Shown: positions 6,981 through 15,419, counted from the first letter of the stretch. The stretch is 40,912 nt of DNA from Acidithrix ferrooxidans (GCF_000949295.1 NZ_JXYS01000074.1:14-40925); one strand, 5' to 3'. Notes: generated by a model from the letters alone, not told the origin. Translations and numbers: made by a program.

Positions 6981-8890
6981 AACGAGTTGCTGGTGTTGAC
7001 ATTGGCTCTTTTGCTATCAAAGCCGTAGAGATCGAATACGACAGCAAGAGCCTGCCAAGGATTTCCAATTTTGGCCTTGTGACTCTTCCTAACGGTGCGG
7101 TAGTAGGTGGAGAGATTCGCGATGCAGCAGCGGTAACTGCTTCGATCAAGAGACTTTGGAACCAGGGTAAATTTAGCTCTACCGAAGTCGTCGTAGGTGC
7201 ATCGGGATCACGCGTATTTATTCGCGATTTAGAGCTGCCCAAGATGACAGAGCAAGAGTTAAAAGGGGCCATGACGATCGAGGCAGCACAGTTTTTGCCT
7301 GGTGATATCAACGAATATCGAGTCGACTATGAGTCCAATTTTCAGATGAAGCGGGTCCCCCGAGGTAACTTGGACTATATGCACTTGGTCGCCGGCGATG
7401 TGGAGGTGCTTTCTGAATACGAAGTTGCAGTTGCAGCGGCAAATCTGCGGTTGGCGGCTATCGATTCATCATTCATAGCACTCTTTCGCACGGTGAGCCT
7501 TCTAGATGAGATTGCCTCAGGTAGCTCTGTTTCAGAACTGTTGAAATCCTCGAGCAAAGTGGTTCGCTTTCCAAAGATCAATAGGGTCAAGGCGGACAAA
7601 GGCGATGGTTTACTCGAAGCAAATGACTCTTCGGACCTTGAATCCAAGGGTGATTCCACAGATCTTTTAGATGCTCTTGCGGATCCAATGCGGGGTCGGT
7701 CGAGCCAGGTGATCGTAATCGTAGTTGTTGGGGCGGATAAGGTGAGCGTTGGTATCGCCGAAGATGGGATGCTGACTGTTGCGAGATCGTTAGACGACAT
7801 AGGCGGGGATCTTGTTACTAAATCGATAGCTCGAGAGTTTTCGGTGGATTTGGCAACAGCTGAGGCGATCAAGAGATCCTTGGGAGCATTTTCTGATGTA
7901 TATGAAGAGATTGATGCAGATATTGACCCGAAGCGTCTTCGTACGGTTGTTCGCAACGGCATTGATGAGATCACTGAAGCCATAACCACAACACTTAGCT
8001 CTTACCTATTTCAGAGAGAAGAGGATGCTAACGTCCGTGTCTTGGTAGGAGGGGGAGGATCTCTAACTGCTGGCTTTTACGAGGCGCTTCGCCAAAGCTT
8101 GTCTCCAGAGATTGAATTGGCCCGATTGGATATGTTCGAGTCGATTGAACTCGATGTACCTGACCTCTCGAGCGCCGACAAAGATCGAATAGCCAGTGTA
8201 ATGCCTGAAGCATTGGCGCTGGCGCTTAGTCGTTGGATCGGTTCAGGTCCGAGACACGTCGTAAACCTTCTAAGTGGTGATGCGGCTCTACAGCGCCAAA
8301 TTAGAAGTGCGAGCCTATATTCTGGTGCTGCAGTAGTGGTGATAATCGCTGGACTCGCCGGCCTCTATCTCCTTCATAATAATGAATTGACAAATATCAA
8401 CTCCCAGATATCTCAGTCTGACCTTCAGATAACTCTTGATGCGGCACAGATAGCTCAATTGAGTCCGGTTGCAGGGGTGAGGACGACCCTAACGAATGCA
8501 GAAAATCAAGTTCGAGCCGTCCTTACCAATGATGTGAATTGGTCGGTTCTGATTACGAAGCTGAATTCCGCGACTCCTAATGACGTGTGGTGGACTAATT
8601 TTTCGGGGATATCCTCGAGTGGATCCGGGCCTGCTACAGTTAGCTTTGGCGCTATGGGGTGTTCTCAACAGTCGCCTTCTCACTGGATCAATGGTATCGG
8701 GAGCCTCTCTAGCATCCTTGATCCTTGGGTATCGTCTTCCACGACAGATTCAGGTAAGTCATGTACAAATGCTCCAGTTGTAAATGGAGCGAGTGCAAAT
8801 ATCGTCACCTTTAGCTCGACTGCGACATTGGCACCGAATCCTACGCCTAGTCGCTTTCAGTCCTATCTCATTGGTGGGGGGATCTCATAA
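6977..8890 (+). CDS. pilM: Type IV pilus assembly PilM-PilN fusion protein
   Basis: Residues 1 to about 425 are an actin-like PilM ATPase: VAGVDIGSFAIKAVEIE at the N-terminus (phosphate-1), DLELPKMTEQELKGAMTIEA, QFLPGDINEYRVDYE, and VLVGGGGSLTAGFYEAL as the adenosine motif. A polar, charged insert (about 185-240) separates the two halves. From about residue 427 (HVVNLLSGDAALQRQ) the protein continues as a PilN: one membrane helix (about 448-469), a short coiled coil and a periplasmic-type domain. In proteobacteria PilM is a separate cytoplasmic protein of about 350 residues that binds the N-terminal INLLP tail of PilN; here the contact is covalent. Start TTG 6977 overlaps the HTH stop; pilO starts in TAATG. 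Length 637. Confidence 0.88.
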   Translation: MKRVAGVDIGSFAIKAVEIEYDSKSLPRISNFGLVTLPNGAVVGGEIRDAAAVTASIKRLWNQGKFSSTEVVVGASGSRVFIRDLELPKMTEQELKGAMTIEAAQFLPGDINEYRVDYESNFQMKRVPRGNLDYMHLVAGDVEVLSEYEVAVAAANLRLAAIDSSFIALFRTVSLLDEIASGSSVSELLKSSSKVVRFPKINRVKADKGDGLLEANDSSDLESKGDSTDLLDALADPMRGRSSQVIVIVVVGADKVSVGIAEDGMLTVARSLDDIGGDLVTKSIAREFSVDLATAEAIKRSLGAFSDVYEEIDADIDPKRLRTVVRNGIDEITEAITTTLSSYLFQREEDANVRVLVGGGGSLTAGFYEALRQSLSPEIELARLDMFESIELDVPDLSSADKDRIASVMPEALALALSRWIGSGPRHVVNLLSGDAALQRQIRSASLYSGAAVVVIIAGLAGLYLLHNNELTNINSQISQSDLQITLDAAQIAQLSPVAGVRTTLTNAENQVRAVLTNDVNWSVLITKLNSATPNDVWWTNFSGISSSGSGPATVSFGAMGCSQQSPSHWINGIGSLSSILDPWVSSSTTDSGKSCTNAPVVNGASANIVTFSSTATLAPNPTPSRFQSYLIGGGIS

Positions 8891-9615
8891 TGATGAAAAA
8901 CGAAAAGAGTAGGCGCATCGTCATTGTCGCAACCCTGGTTGGGCTGATCTTGATAGTAAGCTTCTACTTTTTGATATGGCAACCTAAAAGTAAAGCTATT
9001 GAGGCGGCTAATGTAACACTCTTATCGAATCAATCGCAGCTATCTTCGATGCAGAGCCAGATCTCGACCTTGAAGGCATTCAAAAAGGAACTCCCAGCTG
9101 CGCAAAACGAATTGAAAACTCTCGCATTGGCGATTCCGGTCTACCCCGATTTAGCAAATTTTCTTCTTTCTTTGAATACGATATCGGGGATGAGCGGTAT
9201 TACCTTTATGTCGGTAACGCCATCGCAGCCTCAAGCGAGTGCTTCGACTCAAGGTTCCACATCCCAAGGGGCCGCCAATTTGCCAGCGGTGACAGCGGGA
9301 ATTCAGATTCAGGGTGGTTACTTTCAGGTTCTTGACTTTCTGAACCGCCTAAATCAACTCTCGCGCTTAGTAATAGTGAATTCGGTAAACCTCTCAGCGA
9401 CAGGGGGTTCTGGCGGTAGCTCTACGGCTTCTCCGTCTCAATCGGCGGGGGCTGAGCTTTCAGCAAATATCAGAATCACGATCTATTCCCAGCAAATACC
9501 ACCTGGAGTTCCGGGACAGGCGTCAACATCCTCTGGTGCAACCATAAAGGTGGCGCCCCCAACTAGTCCTAGCGTTTCGTCGGGTACCTCGACTACGACC
9601 AGCGCTGTCGGATAG
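8890..9615 (+). CDS. pilO: Type IV pilus assembly protein PilO
   Basis: 241 residues with the PilO plan: short cytoplasmic N-terminus, one membrane helix (about 9-28, IVIVATLVGLILIVSFYFLI followed by WQP), a coiled-coil segment (about 32-75), and an alpha/beta domain (about 80-185) with FLLSLNTISGMSGITFMSV and GIQIQGGYFQVLDFLNRLNQLSRLV, the ferredoxin-like core of PilO. Pro/Gln/Ser/Thr-rich linkers interrupt and end the protein. PilO pairs with PilN to form the inner-membrane alignment complex between motor and pore. The ATG overlaps the preceding stop by one base (TAATG), so expression is coupled. Confidence 0.85.
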   Translation: MMKNEKSRRIVIVATLVGLILIVSFYFLIWQPKSKAIEAANVTLLSNQSQLSSMQSQISTLKAFKKELPAAQNELKTLALAIPVYPDLANFLLSLNTISGMSGITFMSVTPSQPQASASTQGSTSQGAANLPAVTAGIQIQGGYFQVLDFLNRLNQLSRLVIVNSVNLSATGGSGGSSTASPSQSAGAELSANIRITIYSQQIPPGVPGQASTSSGATIKVAPPTSPSVSSGTSTTTSAVG

Positions 9616-9628
9616 CCAAGGAGGCAAA

Positions 9629-10246
9629 ATGGCTAACCCTATAGAAGATCTGTTATCGAAACTTAAAGGAGGCGGCGCTTCGAGTCGTCGAACTTTGCTC
9701 ATCGGGGCTTTGGCTCTAGTGGTCATATTGATTGGGGTTGGTGGTTATCTTTACGTAAAGGGTAACGCGTCATCTTCGCCAAGTACCTTATCCACTCCAT
9801 CTCTTCCGACGGTGACATCATCAACTACCACTTCAACCACCTTGCCAGGCGTGACCACGACAATTTTGAACTACGGAAACAAAGATCCATTTGTTCCTTT
9901 GGTTGCTAGCACGACAACGACCGCCGCATCGTCGCCTACTACTTCGGCTACAGGATCTACAACCACATTGGCGGGAGGTTCCACCTCTACGACGTTGGTG
10001 TCATTGACGACGACAACGACGGGGTCGCCTAGCCAAATTGCATTGATATCGGTGTCGCCGGTTGGACAACCCGCTGTTGCTCAAGTCTCTGTGAACGGGA
10101 CAGTATATTCAGGGATCACCCCCGGCCAAACTGTTGGCGTAAGCTACGTGTTGACTTCGATAGATCAAACGACGGGTTGTGCTACCTTTAGCAATGGTGG
10201 AGCAAATCCATTCGAGCTTTGTCTCAACCAAGCGATAGTTAAATAA
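9629..10246 (+). CDS. Single-pass Thr/Ser-rich protein, PilP-like by position
   Basis: 205 residues: short cytoplasmic N-terminus, one membrane helix (about 22-43), then a threonine/serine-rich stretch around NYGNKDPFVPL (about residues 88-98) and a compact C-terminal domain (about 130-205) of beta character: ISVSPVGQPAVAQVSVNGTVY, SGITPGQTVG, YVLTSIDQTTGCATFSNGG. The sequence KDPFVPL followed by a small beta domain with a turn reading GQTVG is the pattern of PilP or GspC-type proteins, which link PilNO to the outer pore. There is no lipobox, unlike classical PilP. Two cysteines (in GCATF and FELCLN) may form a disulfide. Located 13 nt after pilO. The PilP assignment rests on order and weak pattern only. 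Confidence 0.55.
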   Translation: MANPIEDLLSKLKGGGASSRRTLLIGALALVVILIGVGGYLYVKGNASSSPSTLSTPSLPTVTSSTTTSTTLPGVTTTILNYGNKDPFVPLVASTTTTAASSPTTSATGSTTTLAGGSTSTTLVSLTTTTTGSPSQIALISVSPVGQPAVAQVSVNGTVYSGITPGQTVGVSYVLTSIDQTTGCATFSNGGANPFELCLNQAIVK

Positions 10247-10356
10247 TAGGCAAATAAGAGCTGTGGCGACTTCTCTAGATGAACCTTGAAGTCGCTCGTC
10301 GGCGATATCCGCTAAGAGGAAATACCTTTGGCGCCAGACAAGCTAGATTGTTGACC

Positions 10357-11544
10357 ATGATTCGATTTCTAACTGCAGGTGAGTCCCATGGACAGGGTTT
10401 GGTGGTTGTGCTTGAAGGTGTTCCTGCGGGCCTTGCGATAAGTGAAGCAGAGATTCAAGGCGAGCTTGGAAGAAGGCGCTTGGGTTTTGGCCGTGGTCCT
10501 CGAATGCGTTTTGAAAAAGACGAGTTGACGCTTCTTGGTGGAATTCGACATGGACGTACCCTTGGTTCTCCGATTGCCATTGAGATCCACAACAGTGAAT
10601 GGCCCAAATGGCAAGAGGAGATGTCTCCAAGCCTTGGAGCGACTACGAAGCCGCTTTCTACGCCAAGACCAGGTCACGCAGATTTGACTGGTATGCTCAA
10701 GTACGGCTTTGACGACGCTCGCGACGTGCTGGAACGTGCTAGTGCTCGCGAGACGGCTGCGAGGGTCGTTGCTGGTGCTATAGCTAAGAAAATGTTGGCT
10801 GAGATTGGCGTAAGCATCCTATCTCATGTAATTTCTCTGGGCCAAGTATCGCTTTTAGTTGAAGAACTTCCACAACCCAAGGATTTAGCCGAGATCGACG
10901 CCTCGGAGATCAGGTGTTTTGATAGGTCTAAAGAAGAGCTTATGATCGCAGAGATCAAAGCTGCCGCCAAAGTAGGAGATTCTTTGGGCGGTGCCGCTCA
11001 GGTTGTAGCATGGGGTGTTCCCGTTGGTCTTGGCTCTCATGTGCATTGGGATAGACGAATTGATGGATTGCTAGCCCATGCGTTAATGAGCATTCAGGCG
11101 ATAAAAGCCGTCGAAATCGGAGATGGAATCGAGGTCTCCTCCAAACTGGGCTCCCAAGCCCATGACGCTGTTTTTTGGGATAGTCAAGAGAATTCATACT
11201 ACCGAACTACCGATCGCGCTGGCGGTGTCGAAGGTGGCATGACCACTGGAGCACCTTTGATCATGACTGCTTATATGAAGCCTCTCGCAACCCTGAATCG
11301 TCCGGTTTTAGAGACTGTCGATGTGGCCACCAAGCAAGCCACGGTCTCTTTCAAGGAACGAACTGACGTCACGGCAGTCCCTGCAATGGGCGTAGTAGCT
11401 GAGACGATGGTCGCATTGGTCTTGCTCGATGAGGCAGTGCGAAAGTTTGGTGGAGACTCGGTCTCAGAGTTTGTGCGAAACTATAGCAGCTATGTCCAGG
11501 CGTTAGGGAATACTGATTCCAAGTCTCAAGGAACTCATCTGTAA
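10357..11544 (+). CDS. aroC: Chorismate synthase
   Basis: Converts 5-enolpyruvylshikimate-3-phosphate to chorismate using reduced FMN, the last step of the shikimate pathway. Family signatures are intact: GESHGQ (residues 8-13), RHGRTLGSPIAI, PRPGHADLTGMLKYGFDDARDVLERASARETAARV, DRAGGVEGGMTTG and RTDVTAVPA. Homology begins at MIRFLTAGESHG, so I place the start at ATG 10357 (395 residues). In-frame ATG 10279 would add 26 residues without family support, although a purine-rich AAGAGGA lies between the two starts and no good ribosome site precedes 10357. It follows the pilus genes in the same direction after a 110-bp gap. Confidence 0.95.
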   Translation: MIRFLTAGESHGQGLVVVLEGVPAGLAISEAEIQGELGRRRLGFGRGPRMRFEKDELTLLGGIRHGRTLGSPIAIEIHNSEWPKWQEEMSPSLGATTKPLSTPRPGHADLTGMLKYGFDDARDVLERASARETAARVVAGAIAKKMLAEIGVSILSHVISLGQVSLLVEELPQPKDLAEIDASEIRCFDRSKEELMIAEIKAAAKVGDSLGGAAQVVAWGVPVGLGSHVHWDRRIDGLLAHALMSIQAIKAVEIGDGIEVSSKLGSQAHDAVFWDSQENSYYRTTDRAGGVEGGMTTGAPLIMTAYMKPLATLNRPVLETVDVATKQATVSFKERTDVTAVPAMGVVAETMVALVLLDEAVRKFGGDSVSEFVRNYSSYVQALGNTDSKSQGTHL

Positions 11545-11881
11545 TAGATGAGCCTTTGGTCGTAGCTTTTGAGGCAGTGCCAACCTAATGTAGGTTTAAT
11601 CCGTCGATTTCGACACTAACTTCTTCGACTTGGTTGGCAGCTATCGCCAAGGTGCGCCTTGGATCTCTAAGCATTCAATCTAAAAAGGTTCAATGAGATG
11701 TGCGAGGTTGCAATTTGATTTGAAGCGGTAGCTATGGTTGGCGGGATTCTATTTACATTCACCTTGTTATATTCACCATGGGGCGTCTGGCGAGTGTGAA
11801 CTTGAGCGGCTTAGTTGATCGTTCCGGGTGGCACTTTGACAGCGTGATTTAACAATATCTGTATGGGGAGTATTTTTACAC
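11545..11881. other. Gap between aroC and aroB where aroK is usually found
   Basis: 337 bp without a coding frame in either direction; shikimate kinase, commonly encoded between aroC and aroB in actinobacteria, is absent. A loose inverted repeat (TGCCAACC near 11578 with GGTTGGCA near 11632) encloses GTCGATTTCGAC and could be a weak transcript end for aroC. GGGGAG near 11863 lies upstream of aroB. Confidence 0.5.
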
Positions 11882-12919
11882 ATGAGAGAGACGTACCTCA
11901 ATCTAGGTGACGATCGTGGCTATCCTATCTTGGTTGGCAACGATCTGTTGGATGAATGGTGGAAGTACTTACCGGAAGACGTTTCCAAGGTAGTAATACT
12001 TAGGCAACCTAATATTCCGATGATTCCTGATCCGCCAAATATTGCGTCTTCTACATTTGTCATTGAAGATGGAGAGAATGCAAAGCGGATATCCACTGTC
12101 GAGAGGCTACTTGAGGAGATAGCTGCCTTTGGTCTAAGTAGACGAGATTGCATAGTAAACGTAGGTGGTGGAGTCGTGAGTGACCTAGGCGGGTTTGTGG
12201 CCTCGATCTACTTTAGAGGTATTCGCTATATAAATATCTCCACTACTCTCCTGGGTCAAATAGATGCTGCAATTGGAGGAAAGACCGGAGTGAACCTTTC
12301 AGCTGGAAAGAATCTAGCTGGTAGTTTTTGGCACCCGTCCTCGGTGATCTGTGACGTTTCGACGCTGAAGTCGTTACCTGAGCGTGAATTTCGTTCAGGT
12401 TTGGGCGAGATGGCAAAGTATGAATTTTTAGGTGCTGGCAATCTAGATGTTGATGACCTAGAGGCTTCCATCTCGCAGTGCGTCAAGATTAAGGCCGACG
12501 TAGTCTCTTTCGATGAGCGTGAAGGTGGTAGAAGGGCCCTCTTGAATTATGGCCACACTATGGCCCATGGCCTAGAGGCGCTCTCCCTGGCGGGGAAGAT
12601 CTCTCCGTTGATGCATGGCGAAGCGGTAGGAATTGGTCTAATCTTCGCTGGGCACCTAAGTCATATAATGGGTCGAATCTCTTCGGAGATGCTTGATCGT
12701 CACTATGAGATAGTCTCTCGCTTTGAACTTTCTACCTCGATTCCAGACAGCGTCGACTTTGACGATGTCATTGGATATCTCGCTCGCGATAAAAAGGCCT
12801 ATGGTTCGCTAACTTTCGTCTTGATGAATCAAACTGGAGAACTAGAGGTCGTAAATGGCATCCCATCGCAATTGATTGAATCGGCAATTGCCTCTATGGG
12901 GTCATATCATCGCAATTGA
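11882..12919 (+). CDS. aroB: 3-dehydroquinate synthase
   Basis: Second step of the shikimate pathway: NAD- and metal-dependent conversion of DAHP to 3-dehydroquinate in the cytoplasm. The 345 residues include the NAD-binding VNVGGGVVSDLGGFVASIYFRGI, the STTLLGQIDAAIGGKTGVNLSAGKNLAGSFWHP segment, GLGEMAKYEFLG with a metal-ligand glutamate, and LNYGHTMAHGLEAL / MHGEAVGIGL, which provide the metal-binding histidines. Length is normal. ATG 11882 is preceded by GGGGAG. Same strand as aroC but separated by 337 bp, so it probably has its own promoter. Confidence 0.96.
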   Translation: MRETYLNLGDDRGYPILVGNDLLDEWWKYLPEDVSKVVILRQPNIPMIPDPPNIASSTFVIEDGENAKRISTVERLLEEIAAFGLSRRDCIVNVGGGVVSDLGGFVASIYFRGIRYINISTTLLGQIDAAIGGKTGVNLSAGKNLAGSFWHPSSVICDVSTLKSLPEREFRSGLGEMAKYEFLGAGNLDVDDLEASISQCVKIKADVVSFDEREGGRRALLNYGHTMAHGLEALSLAGKISPLMHGEAVGIGLIFAGHLSHIMGRISSEMLDRHYEIVSRFELSTSIPDSVDFDDVIGYLARDKKAYGSLTFVLMNQTGELEVVNGIPSQLIESAIASMGSYHRN

Positions 12920-13402
12920 TTGGGTTTTAGATTCAAATTGATTAGTTGATTGACTTAGGTCCTAGCTGCGTGGTCGTACGGGTGGTTTTTACGAGCCGAC
13001 CAATGTGGCAGATGAGATTCATTGAAGATGACCTAATCGTTTGCGAGATTGCCGTTTGCTAGGCGGCTTTTGGAAAGGTGTATTCCTATGTGTATTTCAA
13101 GTGCCGATCGATCGCAGTTGCTGCTTTGGTAATTCGCTAACACCTAATGGCAGTGGTGGCCGATGTGGGTTTTGGATAATTTGTGGCGTGAATATCGGGT
13201 TTTGATCGAGACGACCTGTGCTAGTTTCCTGAAACGCCAAGGCGACCCAGGAAATCTTGTCTAATCTAGTGTGGCTGCCTTCGCGAGGTCATGGGATCCA
13301 CTAAGTTGATGACTTCGATTACTATGGGTAGGAACTTAAAAAAAGATATGAGCAAGTGACCCCAGTTTCCACGCTCGGAAACTGGATAGACAAGAGACAT
13401 CG
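12920..13402. other. 483-bp non-coding region after aroB
   Basis: No supported gene. The only clear structure is the 9-bp hairpin at 13362-13385 close to the next start. An A-rich run AACTTAAAAAAAGATATG (13333-13350) just before the hairpin could include a promoter -10 element. Nothing else recognisable. Confidence 0.45.
13362..13385. promoter_or_regulatory. 9-bp hairpin in the leader of the 13403 gene
   Basis: CCAGTTTCC (13362-13370) and GGAAACTGG (13377-13385) pair perfectly around ACGCTC, ending 17 nt before the ATG at 13403. There is no T tract, so it is more likely an operator or an mRNA structure controlling translation than a terminator. Confidence 0.45.
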
Positions 13403-14092
13403 ATGCTTCGGCTGATTTTAGTCGATCTGCAAGATGGTTTTAAAGGGGTAAAATTGAAGGCAAGTCCAACGGTATTTGAGCCAGGTACGAAACCATGGTA
13501 CCGAAGAACTTGGGCCATTGCGACTATTGCCATTTTGGCAATCGCGATAGTTGTTGTATCAGACTATCCAAGGTCTGCAACCAAGGCAGATAGGTCTAGT
13601 CAGTATCAGATACTTCAAACTACGATGTGGGGCCAGATCCAGTCGTGCAACGCCTCGTTGGCCGACTCGATTATCGCTGTTACTGCGATAATCAACAAGA
13701 CCAGCAATCAGCTCTCAACTGCCAAGGCGATTGTAAGCAATGCGGAGCCAAACTGTTCGCCGATCGGCAACTCGGATCTGCTTGATCTAGCGTCGACGAG
13801 CATACCTAATATTCTGCAAAATTACCATATCAACGTGATAGTAAATTCACTTGGAAGTTGGGCATTCCCAGATGCTGCTCAAATCCTGATCGACTTTAAG
13901 GGTATCTTGGTAAATCCTAAAAACACAGCCTTGCTTGCGGATATCGTTAGCCACCAAAAGGCAATGGATCGCCTTGCCGCCAAGGCTCAAGCGACCATGA
14001 ACCTCGATGCAAAGGAGCTGGGAGTCGCACCAAAGACTCTCGGATTGACCACTATAAAGAACTATCCGTCAGCACTTGTCTCGGTTTCCTAA
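13403..14092 (+). CDS. Membrane-anchored exported protein of unknown function
   Basis: 229 residues: about 32 polar residues, one membrane helix (about 37-54, AIATIAILAIAIVVVSDY) preceded by arginines, and an extracytoplasmic domain of about 170 residues that looks mostly helical, with two cysteines (in QSCNASL and NCSPIG) that may form a disulfide. I recognise no family. The predicted topology is N-in with an uncleaved anchor. A hairpin sits just ahead of the ATG and a purine-rich ACAAGAGA lies 6-13 nt upstream. It is a single gene facing the nusB operon and shares its strong terminator. Confidence 0.65.
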   Translation: MLRLILVDLQDGFKGVKLKASPTVFEPGTKPWYRRTWAIATIAILAIAIVVVSDYPRSATKADRSSQYQILQTTMWGQIQSCNASLADSIIAVTAIINKTSNQLSTAKAIVSNAEPNCSPIGNSDLLDLASTSIPNILQNYHINVIVNSLGSWAFPDAAQILIDFKGILVNPKNTALLADIVSHQKAMDRLAAKAQATMNLDAKELGVAPKTLGLTTIKNYPSALVSVS

Positions 14093-14145
14093 CTTCCATA
14101 GTAAAAGTCGTGATTACTAGGTATTGAACCAATAATGACTAGGTG

Positions 14146-14185
14146 GCCACAGTGTAAAAACAGCCGCCACAGTGTAAAAACAGCC
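14146..14185. repeat. Perfect 20-bp tandem duplication overlapping the terminator arm
   Basis: GCCACAGTGTAAAAACAGCC occurs twice without gap (14146-14165, 14166-14185). The second copy runs into the 5' arm of the terminator, so the first copy is an upstream decoy arm that could pair, less well, with the 3' arm. Confidence 0.9.
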
Positions 14186-14216
14186 ACCACCTCTGATTGA
14201 GGTGGTGGCTGTTTTT
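14176..14216. terminator. Strong bidirectional rho-independent terminator
   Basis: An 18-bp perfect stem (14176-14193 with 14199-14216, core ACAGCCACCACCTC) with the 5-nt loop TGATT. A runs on one side and T runs on the other give a U tract in both directions, so it ends the plus-strand 13403 transcript and the minus-strand nusB transcript, which converge here. Confidence 0.93.
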
Positions 14217-14250
14217 TCGCCTTTTTTGGAAAGGCTAGATTTTGTCTATT

Positions 14251-14280
14251 GATATCTACTCGATCGATATCTACTCAATC
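14251..14280. repeat. 15-bp tandem duplication over the nusB stop
   Basis: GATATCTACTCGATC (14251-14265) is followed directly by GATATCTACTCAATC (14266-14280), one mismatch, and a partial third unit. The second copy includes the nusB stop codon (14275-14277, minus strand). Confidence 0.85.
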
Positions 14281-14751
14281 GATATTTTGGATTGGGTTTG
14301 GCTCAAGGTACTGCTTGGCTATATTGGCCAAGATTCCATTTATGAATTTGACCGACTTTGGATCGGCGATAAGTTTGGTTAATTCAACGGCTTCGTTTAT
14401 GACTACTGCCTTGTTGTTTCTGCCATCGAGAAGTTCAAATATGGCAATCTCTAAGATGCATACCTCAACTAGTGGGAGTCTATCAAATTGCCAATTGGAT
14501 GAGAGGCGATCGATGATTGCATCAATCGATTGGGCCTCTGCGTCGACACCATCTACAAGATATGCCGTTAGGTCATCAAGCGAGCTCCGCCCTTGCTCTT
14601 CGGCGACACTCTTTGGGGTGATCTCTTTGATCTTTGCTTCGTAGATAATCGAAACAGCTCTTTGGCGAGCCTCCCGCCGCGCAAGGCCGACCGATAGGTC
14701 GTTAACGCCCTTCTTGGCGGGCGACGATCCAGAACCAGTGGTTTTGCTCAT
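14275..14751 (-). CDS. nusB: Transcription antitermination factor NusB
   Basis: 158 residues; binds boxA RNA with NusE (S10) in rRNA antitermination. The all-helical NusB core is clear: ARREARQRAVSIIYEAKI, then LTAYLVDGVDAEAQSIDAIIDRLSSNW, LPLVEVCILEIAIFELL, and VVINEAVELTKLIADPKSVKFINGILANIAK, the most conserved C-terminal block. An N-terminal extension of about 20 residues is low complexity. The start overlaps the EF-P stop in ATGA, as in many actinobacteria where efp-nusB are coupled. Confidence 0.94.
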   Translation of the reverse strand: MSKTTGSGSSPAKKGVNDLSVGLARREARQRAVSIIYEAKIKEITPKSVAEEQGRSSLDDLTAYLVDGVDAEAQSIDAIIDRLSSNWQFDRLPLVEVCILEIAIFELLDGRNNKAVVINEAVELTKLIADPKSVKFINGILANIAKQYLEPNPIQNID

Positions 14752-15314
14752 GCTCTGGATATGTATTCACCAGTACGGGTATCGACTGTGATTTTCTCAC
14801 CTTGCTCGATGAATAGTGGCACCTGGAGAACGAATCCCGTCTCAAGGGTGGCTGGCTTGCGCGCGCCAGAGACTCGATCACCTTGAATTCCAGGTTCAGT
14901 ATTTGTTACTGTCAGGTTAGCTGAAGCTGACAGTTCAACTCCAACCACTACTTCTTGGTACGAAGACACCGATGCGGTGTCACCTTCTTTTATAAAGCTT
15001 GCGGCACTTCCAAGTTCGTCTGGACTTACCGAGATCTGATCGTAGGATGAATTATCCATAAAGACGTAGCTTTCACCATCTCGATAAAGGTATTGCATAT
15101 CGTGCTTTTCAATTATCGCTTGGTCTACCTTCTCGTCTCCACGGTAGGTTCTATCGATAACAGCCTTTGTCTTTAGGTTTTTAAGTTTCGTCCTTACGAA
15201 TGCACCGCCCTTACCGGGCTTTACGTGTTGAAATTCGACGATTGCGAAAAGACCATCAGGGAGGTCTAAGGTCATGCCATTTTTAAAGTCGTTAGATGAC
15301 GTGGGTACGCCCAT
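14748..15314 (-). CDS. efp: Translation elongation factor P
   Basis: EF-P rescues ribosomes stalled at proline runs. The protein shows the KOW-like N-domain, with Lys35 at the tip of the PGKGGAFVRTKLKN loop (the position modified in E. coli), followed by two OB domains (YMDNSSYDQISVS is replaced by FMDNSSYDQISV here; GVELSASANLTVTNTEPGIQGD and the C-terminal VPLFIEQGEKITVDTRTGEY are typical). I choose ATG 15314, which has CGGAG 5 nt upstream and matches the family N-terminus (TSSNDFKNGMTL); a TTG 42 nt further upstream would add 14 residues without family support. 188 residues. Encoded with nusB on the minus strand. Confidence 0.95.
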   Translation of the reverse strand: MGVPTSSNDFKNGMTLDLPDGLFAIVEFQHVKPGKGGAFVRTKLKNLKTKAVIDRTYRGDEKVDQAIIEKHDMQYLYRDGESYVFMDNSSYDQISVSPDELGSAASFIKEGDTASVSSYQEVVVGVELSASANLTVTNTEPGIQGDRVSGARKPATLETGFVLQVPLFIEQGEKITVDTRTGEYISRA

Positions 15315-15319
15315 ATTAG

Positions 15320-15324
15320 CTCCG
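15320..15324 (-). promoter_or_regulatory. Ribosome binding site fixing the efp start
   Basis: CGGAG on the minus strand, 5 nt before ATG 15314. No comparable site precedes the longer in-frame TTG at 15356. Confidence 0.7.
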
Positions 15325-15419
15325 TTGGTAGTCGGCAAAGTTTTGCCTGAAGTCAAAGATCTCTGAAATATTCTTGTTCAAGCTTAGCTGAGCATCAGTT
15401 GTTGTTCGGCTAGGCGACT

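Noticed and set aside
10279-10356. N-terminal extension of chorismate synthase from ATG 10279
   Set aside because: The 26 added residues do not match the family; homology begins at the ATG at 10357.
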